NCBI RefSeq assembly: GCF_002278035.1
Contig: NZ_CP022604.1
Location: forward strand, 2,521,394-2,585,393
DNA length: 64,000 bases
From: Ochrobactrum quorumnocens
GTDB taxonomy: Bacteria; Pseudomonadota; Alphaproteobacteria; Rhizobiales; Rhizobiaceae
Direction of reading: 5' to 3'
This document shows, in pieces, positions 56,588 through 64,000 of this stretch (the first letter of the stretch is position 1; every line of letters begins with the position of its first letter). The notes under the pieces were generated by a model. It searched no databases. It saw nothing but the letters and a program-made list of their open reading frames with translations, and was not told the origin of the DNA. A program made the position numbers and the translations under genes.

Positions 56588-57424
56588 CTATTTGCTGGCC
56601 GTAACCGAACCGTCAAGACTATCGCCGGCAATGAATTTCAGCACTGTATGTGCGTAGAGCCGGGGATTTTCGGCCGGGACGCCGTGACCGGAGTCGGGCA
56701 GGATAACCAGCCGTGCACCGGGAATATGATCCGCAATAAACTCGGTATGCTCTCGTGTGACCGCTGTATCGTGATCACCGATTACAATGGCGGTTCGCAC
56801 CGTTATCTTCGACAGGTCTTCAGCTGTATAGTTCGGCTCATTCGCCCATAAGGCATGGATTTCCTTGTCGATGCTTTCATAGTGGCGCAGTTCGGGAAGC
56901 GGCTTGCCTTCAGCGCGCGCCAGCATGTAGCCGGTCGAGCCTTCTGGCGTGACATTGGCAGCTTGCGCAAACAGGCTTTTAAGCCGCTCGGGATAACGCA
57001 TGGCAATATCAATGCCGATAATGCCACCATCGCTCCAGCCGACAAGATCGACCTTGCCGATGGTGAGATAATCCAGCAGTGCTACATAATCGTCGGCCAT
57101 AAGCTCATAGGTGAGTGGATCGGTCGTGCGCGTTGAGCGTCCTTGACCACGGCTATCTGCGACAATCACCGTGTGATCACGTGCAAGAATTGGCAGCTGC
57201 GCGTCCCAGACATGCTGGTCTGATAAGCCGCCATGGATGAGAAGAATTGGCGGCCCTTTACCCACGACGCGGTAATACATCTCAATGCCATTGACGCTGG
57301 CAAAGCTGGCTGGCAAAGCGGTAATGGTCATGCGAGCAATTCTTTCAAAGGAGACGGCGGAAGGGAAAAAGGCGCCGAGGCCGAAAATCAGCCCCGCGAT
57401 CCATATTGTTCCTTTGCCCGTCAT
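56588..57424 (-). CDS. Alpha/beta hydrolase, probably exported
   Basis: A 278-residue alpha/beta-hydrolase. The oxyanion motif is LIHGGLSDQHVWD, the nucleophile elbow GWSDGGIIGI, and the C-terminal HGVPAENP carries the likely catalytic His. The first 30 residues are hydrophobic (IWIAGLIFGLGAFFPSAVSF), a probable signal peptide or anchor; an inner ATG would give a cytosolic form. Substrate unknown. The NlpC/P60 gene lies immediately upstream on the same strand. Confidence 0.87.
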   Translation of the reverse strand: MTGKGTIWIAGLIFGLGAFFPSAVSFERIARMTITALPASFASVNGIEMYYRVVGKGPPILLIHGGLSDQHVWDAQLPILARDHTVIVADSRGQGRSTRTTDPLTYELMADDYVALLDYLTIGKVDLVGWSDGGIIGIDIAMRYPERLKSLFAQAANVTPEGSTGYMLARAEGKPLPELRHYESIDKEIHALWANEPNYTAEDLSKITVRTAIVIGDHDTAVTREHTEFIADHIPGARLVILPDSGHGVPAENPRLYAHTVLKFIAGDSLDGSVTASK

Positions 57425-57434
57425 CGTCTCACGC

Positions 57435-58295
57435 TTATGGCCTTCTGATCAGAGTTGGCAGGTCATAGAGATAGGCGATACGCTTGATTGCATCGTTCAG
57501 TGGCTCCATGGTCACTGTCATAGTGTGGCCGCTGGCATGGATGAGCATGTCAGGCGATGCGCAGATCGCGACATGACCTTTCCAGAACACCAGATCACCG
57601 CGCTTGAGACTGGAATAGTTAGCATCCGGTTCGATGATCTCGCCGAGGGTGGTCTGCTGCATATCCGAATCGCGCAAGACTTTGCGGCCCGAAACCCACA
57701 TGGAAAGCTGAACGATACCGGAGCAATCAATACCAAAGCCCGATGTTCCGCCCCATAGATAGGGCGTGTGCAGCAGGGTCTCAGCAACGGCTACATAGTC
57801 AGGCGCATGCTGATCAAGGGACGCAAGGTGGCCTGCAATCAGGGCTTCGCCATTCTCAAGCAGTGCATATTGTGTGCCGCGTGTCTCAGCGGAACCGACA
57901 ATACGAACGCGCGAGCCAAGCGAAAGAGCCTTGGTATGCGGGAAACGAAGATCAGAACCGGGGTAGATGAAAGTGCGCGGCACGATGACCATATGCGTCG
58001 CATCCGCGCCTGGTTTTTCCAGCGAGGCTGAGGATACGTAGCCTGTATAGCCGTCGCGCTCGGCCTGCGCCCAGCTCCAGCCATCCTGCTCTTCGAACAC
58101 GCGTACCATATCGCCGAAAATGATCTGGGTTTGTGGGCCGCTGTCCGGTCGTGGTTCAGAACGAAGATCGACGACGGACGCAGAGACCTGCATCAAAGTG
58201 CCAGCAGTAAAACGGCTCGCTTCAACCTTCCCGCTCAACCGTTCATCAGCGAGATCGGGACGATAGGCGTTTAAGCGACGGTCGAGCATGCTCAC
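57435..58295 (-). CDS. NlpC/P60 family peptidase with SH3 domains
   Basis: A 286-residue protein. Two SH3-type regions come first (about 35-90: VVDLRSEPRPDSG, TGYVSSASLE; and about 110-145). The NlpC/P60 domain fills about 155-280: the catalytic Cys is in GFGIDCSGIVQLS and the His in HVAICASPDMLIHASG. It cleaves cell-wall stem peptides. There is no signal peptide, so export is uncertain. The GTG start overlaps the MarR-type gene's TGA (GTGA). Confidence 0.9.
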   Translation of the reverse strand: MSMLDRRLNAYRPDLADERLSGKVEASRFTAGTLMQVSASVVDLRSEPRPDSGPQTQIIFGDMVRVFEEQDGWSWAQAERDGYTGYVSSASLEKPGADATHMVIVPRTFIYPGSDLRFPHTKALSLGSRVRIVGSAETRGTQYALLENGEALIAGHLASLDQHAPDYVAVAETLLHTPYLWGGTSGFGIDCSGIVQLSMWVSGRKVLRDSDMQQTTLGEIIEPDANYSSLKRGDLVFWKGHVAICASPDMLIHASGHTMTVTMEPLNDAIKRIAYLYDLPTLIRRP

Positions 58296-58642
58296 AGTGG
58301 TAACTCCCTGGCCTTAGCGATCACCAGATCGCCCAATCTTTCGACATAAAGTGCGCCAGTAACTGTTCTCTTTACTAGCACATTTCGACGATCTTTTTCA
58401 TCACGATGCCGGGATACAAGATTGAGCGTTCCCATCGTATCGAGAGCACGTGTAATCACCGGCTTGGTGACATTCAGTTTGGCTGCGAGCCCTCGCACGG
58501 TATGCGGCGGGGGCTCCAGATAAATGGTCAAAAGAATAGCCACCTGACGCGTGGTCAGATCGGGCATCTCGTCCCGCACCTGCTCCAGCGACAAGGTTCG
58601 CAGCAATGTTAGTGCCTGCAAAGGTTTCAGTTCAACGGGCAT
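58292..58642 (-). CDS. MarR-family transcriptional regulator
   Basis: A 116-residue winged-helix protein: LTTRQVAILLTIYLEPPPHTVRGLAAKLN is the start of the domain split as LTTRQVAILL and VRGLAAKLN, then KPVITRALDTM (recognition helix) and RHRDEKDRRNVLV (wing). It lacks the long dimerisation helices of full MarR (about 140), so it is a small form. It overlaps the NlpC/P60 gene by four bases and probably is co-translated with it. Confidence 0.87.
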   Translation of the reverse strand: MPVELKPLQALTLLRTLSLEQVRDEMPDLTTRQVAILLTIYLEPPPHTVRGLAAKLNVTKPVITRALDTMGTLNLVSRHRDEKDRRNVLVKRTVTGALYVERLGDLVIAKARELPL

Positions 58643-58662
58643 AAATCACAAGCCGCTTTCAA

Positions 58663-58712
58663 TACGCGCATCTTGTCCCAAAACCGCTTCACGCTTTTCG
58701 CGATGCGTTCAA
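58663..58712. repeat. Dispersed repeat between MarR-type and aminopeptidase genes
   Basis: ACGCGCATCTTGTCCCAAAA CCGCTTCACG TTTTCGCGATGCG (copy in reverse orientation) shares the AAACCGCTTCACrCTTTT core. Confidence 0.6.
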
Positions 58713-58790
58713 TATCGTTTCGGACCCGTATCATTCAATGCTGTTTTTGTTTTGCAGGCAAGCGATTTCCTTTGGCGATCGTTGGGCCAG

Positions 58791-60185
58791 TCATCGGGCC
58801 GATTTCTGGGCAGGATATTTCTCTTTGAGAAGCTGGTAGAGGGCGCGGATTGCCTGTGCTTCACCACCAATCGGAGAGGCAGGTTTTTCCACCGGCACCC
58901 AGCCGTAGATGTCGAAATGTGCCCAACTTTTCGCCTTCTCGACAAAGCGGCTCAGGAACAATGCAGCCGTCACAGAGCCTGCAAAGCCATCGGTGGTGAC
59001 ATTATTGATGTCTGCTACGCGCGACGAAAGCTTCTGCGCATATGGCTGCCAGAGTGGCATACGCCAGAGTGGATCTGCTGTTTTAGCAGCCCTCTCTGCA
59101 ATGCTTGCTGCAAGGGTGTCGTCATGCGTATAGAAAGGCGGTAAATCCGGACCGAGCGCTACGCGCGCGGCACCTGTGAGCGTTGCCATATCTATAATGA
59201 GTTCAGGTTCTTCTTCATCGGCCAGTGCCAGTGCGTCTGCCAGAACCAGTCGACCTTCGGCATCGGTATTGCCGATTTCAACCGTCAATCCCTTGCGGCT
59301 TTGCAGAACATCACTTGGGCGGAATGCATTACCCGCGATTGCGTTCTCGACAGCTGGTATCAGGACACGCAATCGAACAGGGAGCTTCGCGTCCATGATG
59401 ATGGAGGCAAGGCCCAGCACATTGGCGGCACCGCCCATATCTTTCTTCATAAGCAACATGCCGCTTGCAGGTTTGATATCGAGGCCACCGGTATCAAAAC
59501 ACACGCCTTTGCCGACGAGCGTGATCTTTGGATCGCTGTCTTTGCCCCATTTGAGATCAATCAGGCGCGGTGCGATGCTGCCGGCACGACCTACTGCATG
59601 GATCATGGGCAAATTATGTTTCAGGAGAGCATCGCCTTCCACTGTGCTAATCGTTGCACCATTTTTGGAAGCAAGATCGCGTGCCGCTTGTTCCAGAGCA
59701 TCAGGGCCCATATCATTGGTCGGCGTGTTGATGAGATCACGGGCAAGCGTTACAGCATCGGCGATACGCTGTGTTTCAGCGGCATCCACGCCTTCGGGAA
59801 CTGCCAGACGGATCGTCTTGCCATTGCCCTTGCGGTAGCGCGTGAAACTATAGCCGCCCATGAGAAATGCGAGTGCTGTCAGTTCGGCATGATCAGGATT
59901 GCCTTCAATATGCCAATCACCCTCTGGCAGACTGCGGGCAAGCTTACCAGCTAGAAGCTGCGATTGACCGCCCTGTTCGTCATCGCCTGTACCAAACAGA
60001 GCGCCAGCGATTGATCCGTCCTTGCCCGGTAGCACAAGAACGCGTCCGGCTTCGCCGTTGAAATCATTCGCCCTTGCCCAGGACTGAGCATCAGGTGTCA
60101 GAGCCGCCTGATCGACCTTGTTCTTTCCGATGAACCAGATGGGGCGGCTGTCTGCTGATTTTGCGGTAACGATCTTAACGGTCAT
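58791..60185 (-). CDS. M17-family leucyl aminopeptidase
   Basis: Two-metal aminopeptidase, 464 residues. The PepA signature NTDAEGRLVLADAL is intact, and the metal site GKGVCFDTGGLDIKPASG supplies Lys and Asp. The N-terminal domain (about 1-165) is shorter than E. coli PepA, the alphaproteobacterial PepB/M17 type. It acts on peptides in the cytosol. E. coli PepA also binds DNA, which is not implied here. Confidence 0.93.
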   Translation of the reverse strand: MTVKIVTAKSADSRPIWFIGKNKVDQAALTPDAQSWARANDFNGEAGRVLVLPGKDGSIAGALFGTGDDEQGGQSQLLAGKLARSLPEGDWHIEGNPDHAELTALAFLMGGYSFTRYRKGNGKTIRLAVPEGVDAAETQRIADAVTLARDLINTPTNDMGPDALEQAARDLASKNGATISTVEGDALLKHNLPMIHAVGRAGSIAPRLIDLKWGKDSDPKITLVGKGVCFDTGGLDIKPASGMLLMKKDMGGAANVLGLASIIMDAKLPVRLRVLIPAVENAIAGNAFRPSDVLQSRKGLTVEIGNTDAEGRLVLADALALADEEEPELIIDMATLTGAARVALGPDLPPFYTHDDTLAASIAERAAKTADPLWRMPLWQPYAQKLSSRVADINNVTTDGFAGSVTAALFLSRFVEKAKSWAHFDIYGWVPVEKPASPIGGEAQAIRALYQLLKEKYPAQKSAR

Positions 60186-60330
60186 GACATTCCTCGGCGG
60201 TGAAAACTTTTAGAGCGCCATGCGCCCTGTTGGGCCCACAAAGTACGATGCGCTAGATACGTTAATAAGCAAATAGCCATCCGGCGGGAACCGGGTGGCT
60301 ATTCAATTCTGTATGAAGGCCAAACAACTT

Positions 60331-60430
60331 GGAGCACATCCCGAAAAGTGGGAACCGGTTTTCGGAATAAGATGTGCTCAAAAAAATAGAGCATTTCCAA
60401 TGGTTCAACTTAATCCAGAACTACTCTAGT
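60331..60430. repeat. Two dispersed repeats, one ending in the flp stop codon
   Basis: First copy: GAGCACATCCCGAAAAGTGG, then AACCGGTTTTCGGAATAAGATGTGCTC (60331-60380). Second: AGAGCATTTCCAATGG ... CTACTCTAG (60388-60429). The CTCTAG end supplies the TAG stop of the minus-strand flp gene, as at 8877. Confidence 0.7.
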
Positions 60431-60608
60431 TTCGTTCGACGAACTGAACCTGTGCGGCTGCGTTGTAATCGAAAGCAGAAGCGGGTTTTCCGGCGAAGAG
60501 CGCCATGCCACTGATGACAGCAATAATGGCAAGCGCACCGATGAGCGTGCATTCGATCATCGCTGCACCCGATCTGTTCTTGAAAAAGCGCGTCATCAAA
60601 GCCGGCAT
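60426..60608 (-). CDS. Flp-type IVb pilin-like protein (orphan)
   Basis: A 60-residue (or 56 from MTRFFKN) small protein with the Flp/Fap prepilin layout: basic leader MTRFFKNRSG, cleavage after Gly, then AAMIECTLIGALAIIAVISG with the conserved Glu at +5. The usual Tyr at +6 is Cys. Flp pilins form tad-type adhesion pili, but no tad/cpa genes are seen around it. Its function without them is unknown. Confidence 0.75.
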   Translation of the reverse strand: MPALMTRFFKNRSGAAMIECTLIGALAIIAVISGMALFAGKPASAFDYNAAAQVQFVERN

Positions 60609-60814
60609 GTTACTTACCCTGAGCTGAAGTCTCGTTGGGGTTCCTTTTAATGCCCGCCAATTGTGATGAGTTTAAGAAACAAGGAAAATAAAGCGTTAAT
60701 ATTGCTCCAGAGAGGCTTAAGCATGACTTCGATCCGGTTTGGGTTAACGGATGGCAAATGCAGTTGCTGGGGCTTATATGAGTCTGGTTGAACTATTTGC
60801 TGGGAAGAGTATCA

Positions 60815-61696
60815 ATGCCGGAATTGCCAGAGGTCGAGACGGTTCGCCGTGGGTTGCAGCCCTTCATGGAAGGCGCAAATGTCGAGCGGGTGGAGCAAAA
60901 CAGACCCGATCTGAGGTTTCCTTTTCCCGATCAATTCATAGAGCGCATATCAGGCCATCGTATCGAGGCGCTGGGACGCCGTGCGAAATATCTGACCATG
61001 CATCTGGATGACGGGCTGTCTATTATCAGCCATCTTGGCATGTCCGGTTCGTTTCGCATTGAAGCGGATGATGCAGAGGGCATGCCCGGCGGTTTTCACC
61101 ATGAGCGATCCAAAATCGCCAAACATGACCATGTCGTCTTTCATATGTTGCGCCAGGATGGCTCAAAAGCGCGCATCATCTATAATGACCCCAGGCGCTT
61201 TGGTTTCATGCTCTTTGCTGAAAAAGGCGCGCTTGATGATCATCCTTTGCTCAAAGGGCTTGGCATTGAGCCGACAGGCAACCGGCTTTCCGGCGAATTA
61301 CTGGGCGCACTCTTTGAAGGTCGCAAGACGCCATTAAAGGCGGCACTGCTCGATCAGCGACTGATCGCAGGGCTTGGCAATATATATGTTTGCGAGGCTT
61401 TGTGGCGCTCACGGCTTTCGCCCATGCGTGCGGCAGGTTCTATTGCGAAAAACAAGGAGACGCTTGATCGCCTTGCCGAGGATATCCGCACCGTAATTGC
61501 AGAAGCCATCGCCGCTGGTGGATCGAGTTTGAAAGACTATATTCAGGCCGATGGCGCCCTTGGTTATTTTCAGCACTCATTCTCGGTCTATGGGCGCGAG
61601 GCGCAACCTTGTCGTGCTCCGGGCTGCACAGGCATGATTGAGCGCGCAGTGCAGGCGGGTCGATCGACCTTTTTCTGCGCATCATGTCAAAGTTGA
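60815..61696 (+). CDS. mutM: Formamidopyrimidine-DNA glycosylase MutM
   Basis: Base-excision repair enzyme for 8-oxoguanine, 293 residues. The mature N-terminus is [13 protein letters not shown] with catalytic Pro2 and Glu3 (hence ATG 60815, not the open frame from 60788). The helix-two-turn-helix block is [15 protein letters not shown]; the zinc finger has [11 protein letters not shown] and TFFCASCQS with four cysteines. Complete. Confidence 0.97.
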   Translation: MPELPEVETVRRGLQPFMEGANVERVEQNRPDLRFPFPDQFIERISGHRIEALGRRAKYLTMHLDDGLSIISHLGMSGSFRIEADDAEGMPGGFHHERSKIAKHDHVVFHMLRQDGSKARIIYNDPRRFGFMLFAEKGALDDHPLLKGLGIEPTGNRLSGELLGALFEGRKTPLKAALLDQRLIAGLGNIYVCEALWRSRLSPMRAAGSIAKNKETLDRLAEDIRTVIAEAIAAGGSSLKDYIQADGALGYFQHSFSVYGREAQPCRAPGCTGMIERAVQAGRSTFFCASCQS

Positions 61697-61779
61697 TATT
61701 TGGCTGATCTTGCCAAACGGAAACCGGCAGTACACCTTGTCCAGCAAATTCTGATCTGATGAAGGAGGAGAACTATTCC

Positions 61780-62553
61780 ATGGCCTATGAAACGATCGTT
61801 GTTGAGACGCGCGGTGGCGTTGGTCTTGTTCGTCTTAATAGACCGCAGGCGCTCAATGCGCTCAACAGTACAGTTCTTAAAGAGCTGACCGAAGCCCTGG
61901 CTGCTTTCGACACCGATGGCAAAATCGGAGCGATCGTGCTCACCGGTTCGGAAAAAGCTTTTGCGGCCGGCGCCGATATCAAGGAAATGCAGCCGATCAA
62001 CTTCGTTGACGCCTATTTGCAGGACATGTTTGCCGATTGGCGCAAAGTGGATCGTGTGCGCAAGCCGATCATTGCAGCCGTGTCGGGCTATGCGCTGGGC
62101 GGCGGTTGCGAGCTCGCTATGATGTGCGATTTCATTATTGCAGCCACTAATGCCAAATTCGGACAGCCGGAAATCACGCTTGGCGTTATGCCGGGCATGG
62201 GCGGCTCACAGCGCCTTGCGCGCTATGTCGGTAAATCCAAAGCCATGGATATGTGTCTGACCGGTCGCATGATGGATGCGGAAGAAGCCGAGCGTTGTGG
62301 TCTTGTCTCGCGCCTTGTGGCGCCTGAAGAACTGATCGAGGAAGCATTGAAAGCTGCCGAGCGCATTGCCTCCTTCTCGCAGCCTTCAGTTCAGATGGTG
62401 AAGGAATCGGTCAACCGTTCCTATGAGACCACACTTGATGAAGGACTGCGTTTTGAGCGCCGGCTGTTTCATTCGCTTTTTGCCACTGAGGACCAGAAAG
62501 AAGGCATGTCCGCTTTCATCGATAAGCGCACGCCATCCTTCAAGAATCGCTGA
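61780..62553 (+). CDS. Enoyl-CoA hydratase
   Basis: Crotonase-fold enzyme, 257 residues, hydrating enoyl-CoA in fatty-acid degradation or a related pathway. Oxyanion-hole strands are in [11 protein letters not shown] and [16 protein letters not shown]; the catalytic Glus are in [16 protein letters not shown] (Glu) and the neighbouring GGGCE. ATG 61780 has GGAGGAG about ten bases upstream, better than the frame's 61759. Located between mutM and rpsT, as in other Rhizobiales. Confidence 0.94.
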   Translation: MAYETIVVETRGGVGLVRLNRPQALNALNSTVLKELTEALAAFDTDGKIGAIVLTGSEKAFAAGADIKEMQPINFVDAYLQDMFADWRKVDRVRKPIIAAVSGYALGGGCELAMMCDFIIAATNAKFGQPEITLGVMPGMGGSQRLARYVGKSKAMDMCLTGRMMDAEEAERCGLVSRLVAPEELIEEALKAAERIASFSQPSVQMVKESVNRSYETTLDEGLRFERRLFHSLFATEDQKEGMSAFIDKRTPSFKNR

Positions 62554-62630
62554 TCGTCTGATCATAAGAGGCAATCAGACCGCGGCAGTTTAGCCGGGTG
62601 GGCTTTATTTGAGGCTCGAATTTAAGCCGG

Positions 62631-62653
62631 AAGGCCGCGTATCCGGCCTTTTG
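62631..62653 (+). terminator. Possible terminator in the echA-rpsT gap
   Basis: AAGGCCG (62631-62637) and CGGCCTT (62644-62650) pair with TTTT following. The rest of the 254-base gap shows no gene; the rpsT promoter must be in it. Confidence 0.55.
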
Positions 62654-62807
62654 GCTTAGTTGCTCGTCAGAATCCTCGTTGACGCGGGAGCAAAGCTGAT
62701 CTATAAGCCCGCCACGGATCGGCGGCCCTAGGCACTATGGCTGCCCTAGAGGTTTTGTGCCCGACGGTTATATCCGGTGGGCTGCTGACAGAAAAAGAGA
62801 GGCATTT

Positions 62808-63074
62808 ATGGCCAATACTCCTTCGGCCAAGAAGGCAGTGCGCAAGATCACTGCCCGCACCGAAATCAACAAGTCGCGTCGCTCGCGCGTTCGTACCTTC
62901 CTCCGCAAGGTTGAAGATGCGCTCTTGAGCGGCGACAAGGAAGCAGCATCGGTTGCTTTCAAGGCTGCTGAGCCTGAACTGATGCGCGCTGCTTCAAAGG
63001 GCGTCGTTCACAAGAATACCGCTGCTCGTAAGGTTTCGCGCCTTGCTGCACGCGTTAAGGCATTGAACGCCTAA
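62808..63074 (+). CDS. rpsT: 30S ribosomal protein S20
   Basis: S20, 88 residues, binds 16S rRNA near the 5' domain. [13 protein letters not shown] and [14 protein letters not shown] begin it; [20 protein letters not shown] ends it, all family-conserved. ATG 62808 with GAGAGG upstream is preferred to the GTG at 62757. Followed by a strong terminator and then the dnaA leader. Confidence 0.97.
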   Translation: MANTPSAKKAVRKITARTEINKSRRSRVRTFLRKVEDALLSGDKEAASVAFKAAEPELMRAASKGVVHKNTAARKVSRLAARVKALNA

Positions 63075-63103
63075 TATAACCTAAAATTAAAACTAGGTTT
63101 TAG

Positions 63104-63138
63104 AAACCCGGCTCATTGTTAGCCGGGTTTTCTTTTTT
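63104..63138 (+). terminator. Terminator after rpsT
   Basis: Perfect 10-bp stem AAACCCGGCT / AGCCGGGTTT with a seven-base loop and T-rich tail. Confidence 0.92.
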
Positions 63139-63276
63139 GGAACTTTTTTAAAGAACAGCACCCATTAAACTAGGGGCATGTTTTTTAGAGATATTTTATA
63201 TTATTTCAATAATCTCCAAGCTCTCGGAAAAATGAATGACTGAAATTCCTCTTTATTTTCAAAAACTTGCAAATCT

Positions 63277-63295
63277 TTATCCACAGTTATCCACA
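63277..63295 (+). promoter_or_regulatory. Two adjacent DnaA boxes
   Basis: TTATCCACA occurs exactly at 63277-63285 and 63287-63295, one base apart. Upstream of dnaA they fit DnaA autoregulation. I do not call oriC, which would need more boxes and an unwinding element. Confidence 0.85.
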
Positions 63296-63915
63296 GGGCT
63301 CGCGAGGGACTCGGAAGACCGTCTGAGTCAAGCCATTTTTTTAAAATTTATTTTGTCGGAGAACATATCGTGGCCACCTAAAAAATCGGTTCGGGAAACG
63401 CATTGAATCCAAAGGTGTTATTTCTTTGACGCCCGATTCTCTGGCCCGCGACATCGACCATGCAAGTCTTAATTGAAGAAAAAACTGCAGATCTTAGGCT
63501 TGCTCTTTGCCGCGAGGCTTCGCTAAAGTCAGGACATCAGAGGGGTGGGCCCACGGCCCGGAGTTAGCATCACATTGAGTCTTCAATTGACGTGGGCAGT
63601 CTTGTCCGCGGGTGCTGAGTTCTGGTCTTTAAGGCCCTGTTCCTATTAAGTTTGTCTCTCATGGCTATTGCTTACCATTCATTAACCGGAATGCTGTTTT
63701 AGGCGCATCTTCGTTAATTGAATGGTTGTCGCAAGACCCGTTCCGGGCAATCAGCCTTGAGTAAGAATTGTATGAGTCGTAACGCGTAGCCGGAAAGGAG
63801 CATCCGGGCACCGATCCATGACAGCTGTTTGAAGCGTGGACTGTTTGAGTTTGTGTTTGGCCCTCTGAGTTAAGGGCCAGTGTGAAGTGAGTACCCGCGA
63901 GGCGACTGGATCATA

Positions 63916-63930
63916 AGGTCCGGCGGACCT
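63916..63930 (+). promoter_or_regulatory. Hairpin directly before the ATG at 63932
   Basis: AGGTCC / GGACCT with a GGC loop occupies the place of a ribosome binding site. It could sequester the start, or it shows that translation starts further on. Confidence 0.4.
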
Positions 63931-63931
63931 A

Positions 63932-64000
63932 ATGCAGGAAATAACGACAAGCGCCGCAAAAATGGCGCGTAAGAATGTGAAGGCAGGCGAGACGATGGCA
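63932..64000 (+). CDS. dnaA: Probable start of dnaA (partial, cut by window end)
   Basis: From ATG 63932 the frame is open to the last base (23 codons, MQEITTSAAKMARKNVKAGE and on). I do not recognise the residues themselves; the DnaA call rests on the conserved order mutM-echA-rpsT-dnaA in Rhizobiales and the two DnaA boxes upstream. ATG 63995 has a weak AGGCGAG site and may be the true start. Most of the gene is outside the window. Confidence 0.5.
   Translation, partial: MQEITTSAAKMARKNVKAGETMA

Larger units (their letters stand above)
63139..63931 (+). other. Long leader between rpsT and the probable dnaA frame
   Basis: About 800 bases without a convincing gene. It contains two DnaA boxes (63277-63295), a palindrome GTGGGCCCAC (63545-63554), a stem TGGCCCT/AGGGCCA (63858-63879) and the small hairpin AGGTCC/GGACCT (63916-63930) one base before an ATG. 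The first 200 bases are AT-rich. A long 5' leader or an unannotated RNA is possible; neither is shown. Confidence 0.55.

Noticed and set aside
60751..61011. Alternative upstream frame overlapping mutM
   Set aside because: It runs in another frame through mutM codons and has no recognisable content; mutM must start at PELPEV.
63277..63295. Chromosomal replication origin
   Set aside because: Only two DnaA boxes; in Rhizobiales the origin usually lies near hemE, so autoregulation of dnaA is the simpler reading.

Overview
The window reads as a stretch of the main chromosome of an alphaproteobacterium of the order Rhizobiales, most likely family Brucellaceae (Brucella/Ochrobactrum group). The basis is gene order (dnaK-dnaJ-pmtA; tsaB-rimI-plsC-miaB-phoH-ybeY-corC-lnt-xre-metK-trmB-rimP-nusA-ylxR-infB-rbfA-truB-rpsO-pnp; fabI-fabB-fabA next to irr; mutM-echA-rpsT-dnaA), a rhizobial-type PmtA, an Irr-type Fur protein, a BTLCP transglutaminase-like protein, and a dispersed palindromic intergenic repeat of the kind known from Brucella and rhizobia. 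The genus is inferred from protein and gene-order recognition only. Region 1 (1-13950): the end of dnaK, dnaJ, phosphatidylcholine synthesis (pmtA), an FMN reductase, pyrF, gshB, a MaoC-like dehydratase gene whose start is cut by an in-frame TGA, comM/yifB, a solo DnaB-type ATPase, and small envelope and metabolic genes. Region 2 (14000-20900): a complete phosphate operon pstSCAB-phoU-phoB behind a three-half-site Pho box, without phoR beside it; three tandem repeat copies sit between phoU and phoB. Region 3 (20900-26000): an IS5-type insertion inside one of the dispersed repeats, then a SleB-like wall hydrolase, a small lipoprotein, an M29 aminopeptidase and Dps. Region 4 (26100-48400): a long, almost all plus-strand block for tRNA modification, ribosome maturation, lipoprotein acylation, SAM synthesis, transcription and translation factors, and RNA turnover. 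Region 5 (48500-64000): rsmC, the fabA-fabB-fabI operon with divergent irr, an orphan NlpA-type binding protein, envelope and enzyme genes (SH3, NlpC/P60, MarR, M17 peptidase), an orphan Flp pilin, mutM, an enoyl-CoA hydratase, rpsT, and a long leader with two DnaA boxes running into a reading frame that is probably dnaA. Most of the window is conserved housekeeping sequence. The features most worth a second look are the solo DnaB-type ATPase with its separate N-terminal domain, the interrupted MaoC gene, the repeat family (tandem copies at phoB, an IS target, and two cases where a repeat end supplies a gene's stop codon), and the structured leader before dnaA. I found no CRISPR array, prophage, tRNA or rRNA gene, and no clear new defence system.
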